Shown here in pieces: positions 57,825-64,000 of a stretch of DNA of 64,000 nt. Under the pieces are notes generated by a model. The model saw only the letters and a list, made by a program, of their open reading frames with translations. It was not told where the DNA came from and made no database searches. Numbering within the stretch: position 1 is the first letter of the stretch; every line of letters begins with the position of its first letter. The translations under genes and the position numbers were made by a program. Source of the DNA: Taiwanofungus camphoratus (Eukaryota; Basidiomycota; Agaricomycetes; Polyporales; Taiwanofungaceae); NCBI GenBank assembly GCA_003999685.1, contig CP021224.1, positions 186,001-250,000 of the forward strand, read 5' to 3'.

Positions 57825-60800
57825 ATGGACTTCACCCATCAACAAGAAGTGACCAGTAGTTGCAGTCCATCCACGTCGCATCCTGAAGAGCAATCTGCGC
57901 CGGTCCCAGGGTCCTCAGCAGAAACCAAGGTGTTGCGCTCAAGCGCTCGAGTGAAAGCCGCAAAACAGAAGGAGAAGGAGAAGGAACGCACCTCAGCAGA
58001 ACAGACCTCGACACCATCTTTGTCAACAAAGCGCACCCGCGAGACTAGCACAACGAAGGGAAAGGGGAAGGAAATATCTGACGAGTCTTCCCGCGCAAGT
58101 AAAAGGTATGTCTGCATTCTTCGCATGGTCCCATTTTATAAACGTAGCAGTACAGAGCCCGCCGTGCCACGTATCCTGCAAGTACCGCACTGACTATCAA
58201 CGAACCTTCGAAAGACGCTAAAGGCAAGAAGCGCGCATTCCCGGAGTGTCACTCTGAAGAAGAGGAGAATACTGCTTCATCATCCGCTCCCGCCAAACGC
58301 TTGAGAACTACAAGCGCATATTCCCTTCGATCTAGAACAGAAGCTCAGTTATCGGTTGAAATGACCAAGAAGACCAGGTTCGCTCTACTTCTGTCACTAA
58401 CGAGGCCGTTCGCATTGGCTAATTATTCACAGATCCGCATCCGGCAAAGGAAAGGCGGCGGCCAAGAGCAAGAACGTGGTTACCACAGCCAGTACATCGC
58501 GAGCGGAAGATGAGGATGTTGAGATGGTGGACGCTGGATGTCTCCACGAAGAGCATAATCACCCTAATGAGAAGCATGAAGACCCGTCAGATCATGGGGG
58601 AATCGAAGATGCTGTCGAGGAGGTAGGGAATGACGAAGGTGATGATCACGATGAGGCACACGATGAAGGTACCAGAGAGCTAGCGAAGGGATCTAGTGAT
58701 GGTGTGGATGAACATCCAGCAATGGCGATTTTCGGTGAATATCGCCAGTTGGGATCGTACATGATGGGTCTGTCTGGTCGCCTCAAGACCATGTTGAACA
58801 ACATCAAACCTACGGCGGATCCGACTACTCGACTAGTAACTTTGCAAGAGCTAAGCGAACTGCTTAGTATTAGTACCGAAGATACACTGGCGGGTTCTTT
58901 CCAGGTAGAGTCATACATTCGTGAACTCGTCCGGATTTTGGGTGGCACTGGTGGTGACCCAGATGAAGGGGATGATGAAGACCAGCAGGAGAACGATGAA
59001 GATGCCGCACTTGCTGCAGCGCTGGCCATGAGCACAGGTGGTGGGGCCTACCACGGCGATGAGAACCTCGAAGCACAAGTATTGGCTTGTAGATGTCTTG
59101 CAAACTTGATGGAGGCGTTACCGGGTGTTGCTCACACTGTCGTCTACCATGGCGCCATCCCTGTCCTGTGTAGCAAACTAATCGAGATCTCATACATCGA
59201 TCTGGCAGAGCAAACGCTCAGCGTGAGTATGAAGTTCTTTCTCGGCGTCATCGCGAGTTTACATTTGGTTTGTAGACTTTGGAGAAGATATCAGAGGAAT
59301 TTCCTAGCTCAATTGTTCGAGAGGGTGGTCTGGCTGCTTTGCTCAACTATCTTGACTTCTTCTCTATCGCTGTTCAAAGGACTGCCCTTCAAGCCGCATC
59401 GAATTGCTGTCGTAACGTCTCATCAGAGCATTTTCCGATGATTCGGGGAGTGTGGCCCATTGTCCGGAACTGTCTTGGCTATTCTGACCAACGCTTGGTC
59501 GAGTATGCATGTCTGTGTGTTATACGCGTGATCGATGCGTACTACCGCTCGTCTCCCGAGAATCTGGAGGCCCTGGTCGACATTGACCTCATCAAGGCTG
59601 TAAATAATCTTCTTTTACCTTCAGGTGGTTCGCCGTTGATTGCCGCTAGCACGTTCACTTTGCTACTCCGAGCTCTAGCAACTTCTGCCCGTGCAAGTCC
59701 TAAGATCACTCTTGTGCTACTCGAGGCAGGTATTGTAGAAACGCTTTATCAGATTCTCACTGGTGTACTCCCTTCTACTTCCGAAGAAGGCCAGGAGCAA
59801 GGCGATTCTGCTACTGGTCAAGGCCTAGGTGGAGGTTTAGCAGACATGACTGTCATGGAAAACTTGGCGCATCGTCCCAAGGATCAAGTTGAAGAAGCCT
59901 TGAGTCTCGTTTCCGAGCTGATGCCACCTTTGCCAAAAGGTAACACGGTTGAGACATTCAGAGTGGCTATCTACTCATGACGTCTACTAGATGGCGTCTT
60001 TGATCACAAAACCTATACTGAGAAAGCACTAGGTAGGTTGGTGAAGGCAAAGGCAAAGGCTGATCGAGCTGGCGCACGTCAGGCTACGGTAGTAGCGAAC
60101 TTGTCAGGACCTGCCATGTTTGATGACAGCTCGGCACCTGATACTGGAGCGGCTGACTCACACTCCGTGCATGAGGTGGATGAAATTGTGCCCTCGGTCC
60201 TCCCGAAGGATGCAACGATGGATCGTACGGAGCTGCTTCGCTCAAGACCTGAAGTTATTGGGCGGTTCCTGCATTTGATGGTACCCATCTTAGTGGATGT
60301 ATATGCTGCAAGCGTGATCACTCCTGTACGTATCAAGACGCTGACAGGATTGCTGAAGGCCGTCAGCTTCCTAGATGGAGAGGAAGTTAAACAAGTGTTC
60401 TCGGTTAGTCCTCTGACCTCTTTCAGTCCAGGTAATGCTAACACTAGTCTGGGTCAGTTTGTCCCTGTCGCCAGTTTTGCCTCCTCAATATTGTCCTCAA
60501 AGGATCATCCTACGCTCGTCATCGGTGCTCTTCAATTAGTGGAACTGCTTTTGAATAAGGTTCCTGCGGAGTATAAGCCTGTTTTTCGTCGCGAAGGAGT
60601 GTTCCACGAGATTGAGACACTGGCCTCACGTAATATTACGTCGTCAAAGTCTAAGGAAAAAGACAAGGACAAGGACTCCGATGCATCTTCTCCAGCTGAG
60701 CCAGCTATACCTGCTCATGTGCCTATCTCTGCGGCTTTAGCAGCAACAATTCCAGGTTTCAAGAAACTTTCGTCCCTCGCTTTGGATCCTGATGACGCTA

Positions 60801-63800
60801 TTACACTACGTGCCCGAGTGATTAGATTCAAGTATCTTACTGGTGATGATGAGGCAGACTCTGACGACGTCTTCGCAACTTTACGTCGACTGGTAGAGCA
60901 TATCTCCGATCAGTCAGCGTCTGAGAAAGACCTGAACACTGCTCTTAGTGAGCTCGCGGGATTGTTCGCTTCGCCTCACACTTCTGTCTCAAGCTTTGAG
61001 CTATTACAGAGTGGAGTAGTTGATGGTCTGCTTCAGCTCGTCACAGGCGAAGAACGAAACGGTACGAATATATTCATCCTTTTATCAACATCAACACTGA
61101 TAACCGTATGTGTGATAGTGAGTCTCAGTCGCCGGAAGGACATGCTGTATTCCGCCTTCAGTGTGCGTAGGTCGAGAGGCGCATCTGGTGGCCAAACGCC
61201 TTTCGCTATTTTCGTGAAGAAGTTGCAGGAAAGCTTGACTAGAATGGAGTCGTTTGAAGTGGTCACAGTGGCGCAGAGCGCAGATGGTCGGTGTATAGAC
61301 CTTTCGTCTGTCTTTTCGGGGTATTCATTGACACCTGCGCAGATTCGAAACGGAGTTCACCTTCCTTACTCGCTCGTCAATTACGACTCCGCTTAGCTGC
61401 TGCTGAAGATTCGGATATTCCAAAGAACTTGAGCAACATTGTAGTTTCAATACACGCAATAGCGACTTTCCAGGCCCTACACGACTACTTGCGTCCAAGA
61501 GTGGCTGGCTCATTGCCGAGTGGTTCGCGACTGTCGGGAATGCTTGCCGCATTAGCTGCATCGGTGCCGCCTCCCTCTTCACATGGTGTCGCAGAAGAAC
61601 CAACGAAGAGTACTGCAGTTCCAGGGGCAGAAGGCACTGCGTCGTCATCTGCTGGTGTCAACCGCCGACGCAGCCTTCGCCTAAGCGCAAAGAAGTCTGC
61701 GACAAATGTTGCACCTGTTGAATCCGCCCCTCATACGCAAACAGAGGGTGCTAACGAAGCCAATGCAGGATCATCTTCAGCATCTGTTAATCTTGAACAT
61801 TCGGAAGTCCCTTTATCGACGTCCGCTCCAGATAGTGCCTCAAGCGGGACTATAGTGCATGACGCTGGATTCGTTGCCGACTTCACCGACGATGAAGTTG
61901 ATGTAGACGCAGAGGTTTGTGGACACTATTTCTCACCGTTGCAATTACTCAAGGCTCCTCTAGGTTCTTGATGAAGATGATCCAGACACCTCTATCTCTG
62001 ACAAGACCATCACTGTGTCGGTGGGAGACGGTAGGCCGCCTTTCATGTCTGATTTAATTATAGTTAACAGTGGGTCTAGATGGTTCAAAAGTAGAGGCCC
62101 AAACGCCCGACGGTACTCGAGTATCCACTCCAAACCCTGCTCGCAGTCTACATACAGCGCCGACTCCACGCAGTGTGTCCACCTCCAAGGCGTCTTATGC
62201 GGCGGCGCTCAAGGCGAAGCCGAGCGATTGGCATCTTGAGTTCTATATGGATGATCACAAACTTCCGTTGGATCTGACCATTTATGGAGCTATACACCAG
62301 CACGAAGCACGTAAGAAGTCAGGATCCGTCCTTCCTCCTAGCATGATTTGGCAGGGAGTGTACAGTATCAAATTCAAGAAGGTACCTGGACCTGCCCCTC
62401 CCTCGGAAGGTAATTATCCATTCTTAATTATTTGACTGTATAGTCGTCACTCACGATCAATGTCAGCGCGTGGGGACGATATCACATTCAGAAGCCGTTC
62501 GCCTGGGCCGACATTGTCGTCTCTTCCGGATGATGCCCCTCATGCCAAGATTCTGCGCTTACTTCGTGTTCTGCATAAGTTAAACACGCAAGAAAATGAG
62601 CGAGCCGCTGTGCCTGGTGCAAAGCATGTATTACCAGAGTCTGCGTTCGTGAACAACAAGCTCACCGCTAAGTTAACGCGACAATTGGAGGAACCTATGA
62701 TCGTGGCGAGGTAGTCTTTGGCATTCACTCGCAGAAGTCGTGCTCATAAATTGTTTAGCTCATGTCTACCGGATTGGGCCCTCGATTTGCCACAGCATTT
62801 CCCTTTCCTCTTTCCCTTTGCCACTCGTTATAACTTCTTACAGTCGACATCTTTTGGCTATGCACGCCTGATCCTGAAATGGCAGAGTCAGCAAACTCGT
62901 GGGCAAGACACATCCCGACGAGATGATGGAGTTGGTTTCTTGGGTCGATTACAGCGGCAAAAAGTCAGGATTTCCCGCCAGCACATCCTCGAATCGGCCG
63001 TGAAGGTCTTTGAACTGTATGGCTCGTCTTCGTCCATTTTGGAGGTGGAATACTTTGAGGAAGTGGGTACCGGACTGGGTCCAACCCTAGAGTTCTACTC
63101 CTTGGTGTCAAAAGAGTTTGCCAGGAAGGACCTCAAGATATGGCGGGATGCGGATCCATTATTGAAGGGCCCGTATGTCCATCATCCCCTCGGATTATTC
63201 CCTGCTCCGATAAGCCCAAGTAGCATTGCCGATGATGGTGGACAGTGAGTCTTCTACCTCAGTGGAAATGTTTTTGTATCTGGACGAAATCTCATGCCCA
63301 ATTTCAGGAAGCGCACGCATATCTTCCGGGTCATCGGCCAGTTTGTCGCGAAAGCAATGCTTGATTCGCGGATCATTGATCTGTCATTCAACAAAATTTT
63401 CCTCAAGCTGATCCTTGGGGAAGAAGTTCCGTTGACGATTGACAATCTGAAGGTGAACCTTGAGTCTCACTTCTATTCAATCTCGTTCTGATAAATAAAA
63501 TCACCCAGCGCGTCGATCCTGATCTTGCTGCTTCCTTAACAAAGATCCAGGGTCTTGCCGTCATGAAAAGCCAAAATGAGAAGGTATAGTGGAGAGGTCA
63601 AGGAATCACTTACCCTGCTAACCGTTCTGTCCAGATTCGTCGGAAACTCGGAGTAATCGACGATGTTGCTGTTGAGGATCTCGCACTCGATTTCACCCTG
63701 CCTGGATATGACATTGAATTAAGGGTATGATTGTCTCCTAATGTATATCATTGAAAGCTGACATATATGTAACTACAAGTCGGGCGGACGAGACATGGCT

Positions 63801-64000
63801 GTGACGTCAGATAATGTAGTTCAGTACATTCATGAAATCTTTGACGCCATCCTTGGCAAGGGCGCTCAGCTGCAAGCGAAGGCGTTTCGGGAGGGATTCT
63901 CGAAGGTGTTCCCAATATCAGACTTGCAAGCGTTTACGTCGGACGAGTTGGCGATGCTTTTCGGCAACGCGGAGGAAGATTGGAGTCTTGAGAGTACGTG
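57825..64000 (+). CDS. UFD4: UFD4/TRIP12-type HECT E3 ubiquitin ligase (runs off right edge)
   Basis: ATG at 57825 opens a Lys/Glu/Ser-rich disordered N-terminus (VKAAKQKEKEKERTS). After acidic stretches comes an armadillo-like domain: RLVTLQELSELLSISTEDTL, LACRCLANLMEALPGVAHTV, YHGAIPVLCSKLIEISYIDL, EQTLSTLEKISEEFPSSIV. A middle region leads to DWALDLPQHFPFLFPFATRY and the HECT domain: VKVFELYGSSSSILEVEYFE, EEVGTGLGPTLEFYSLVS, RVIGQFVAKAMLDSRIIDL, GRDMAVTSDNVVQYIHEIFD and ELAMLFGN. The order matches yeast Ufd4/human TRIP12, which extend ubiquitin chains on ubiquitin-fusion and N-degron substrates. The catalytic Cys and the C-terminus lie beyond 64000. About twelve introns are visible. Neighbouring genes give no hint of regulation. 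Confidence 0.92.

Overview
The window is nuclear DNA of a filamentous basidiomycete, most likely an agaricomycete of the polypore type. The grounds are dense genes on both strands, many introns of about 50-75 nt with GTRNGT...YAG borders, several divergent single-copy F-box/LRR genes, a remnant of a MYND-finger gene, and the gene families present. No rRNA or tRNA gene, CRISPR array or recognisable transposon was seen. Assignments come from reading translations and splice sites by eye; no database search was run.

Layout, left to right. 1-5829 (-): a large DNMT5/Rad8-type protein (cytosine methyltransferase + zinc finger + SNF2), cut by the left edge. 6146-7408 (+): PAP2-family lipid phosphatase. 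7458-10198 (-): CTD-interacting-domain (CID) RNA-processing protein. 10575-13800 (-): ZW10/Dsl1-type tether. 14126-15531 (-): replication factor C subunit 3. 15913-16615 (+): ubiquitin-ribosomal protein eS31 fusion. 17243-19016 (-) and 19857-21274 (-): two F-box proteins. 21907-23265 (-): unknown coiled-coil protein. 23760-25153 (-): decayed MYND-finger gene. 25464-25816 and 26329-26694 (+): tandem pair of tiny Tyr/Gly/Ser-rich proteins. 27165-31419 (-): MMS19. 31699-33400 (+): NDUFAF7. 33552-34041 (-): TMEM14-like membrane protein built from four small exons. 34285-35358 (+): eEF1A-lysine-methyltransferase-like enzyme. 35563-38903 (-): CLC chloride channel/exchanger. 39176-39902 (+): dual-specificity phosphatase. 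40689-41558 (+): Mediator subunit 4. 41973-43523 (-): F-box protein. 43975-47718 (+): PB1 protein with five ZZ-type zinc fingers. 48407-49599 (-): ribosomal protein eS4. 49899-53018 (-): TFIP11/Ntr1 G-patch spliceosome disassembly factor. 53318-55446 (+): F-box gene with an apparent frameshift at a palindrome. 55697-57545 (+): class III aminotransferase. 57825 to the right edge (+): UFD4/TRIP12-type HECT ubiquitin ligase, cut before its catalytic cysteine.

Most genes are housekeeping and do not form a pathway cluster, although ubiquitin-related functions recur (ubiquitin fusion, HECT ligase, four F-box proteins, PB1-ZZ protein). The observations most worth following are: a canonical PCNA-binding motif at the N-terminus of the DNMT5-like protein; an acidic tryptophan-rich loop in ZW10 resembling the coatomer-binding lasso of yeast Dsl1; a GTCACGTG element repeated at similar distances upstream of at least five genes; very small first coding exons in four genes; the tandem Tyr/Gly-rich mini-proteins; and the palindrome-associated frameshift.
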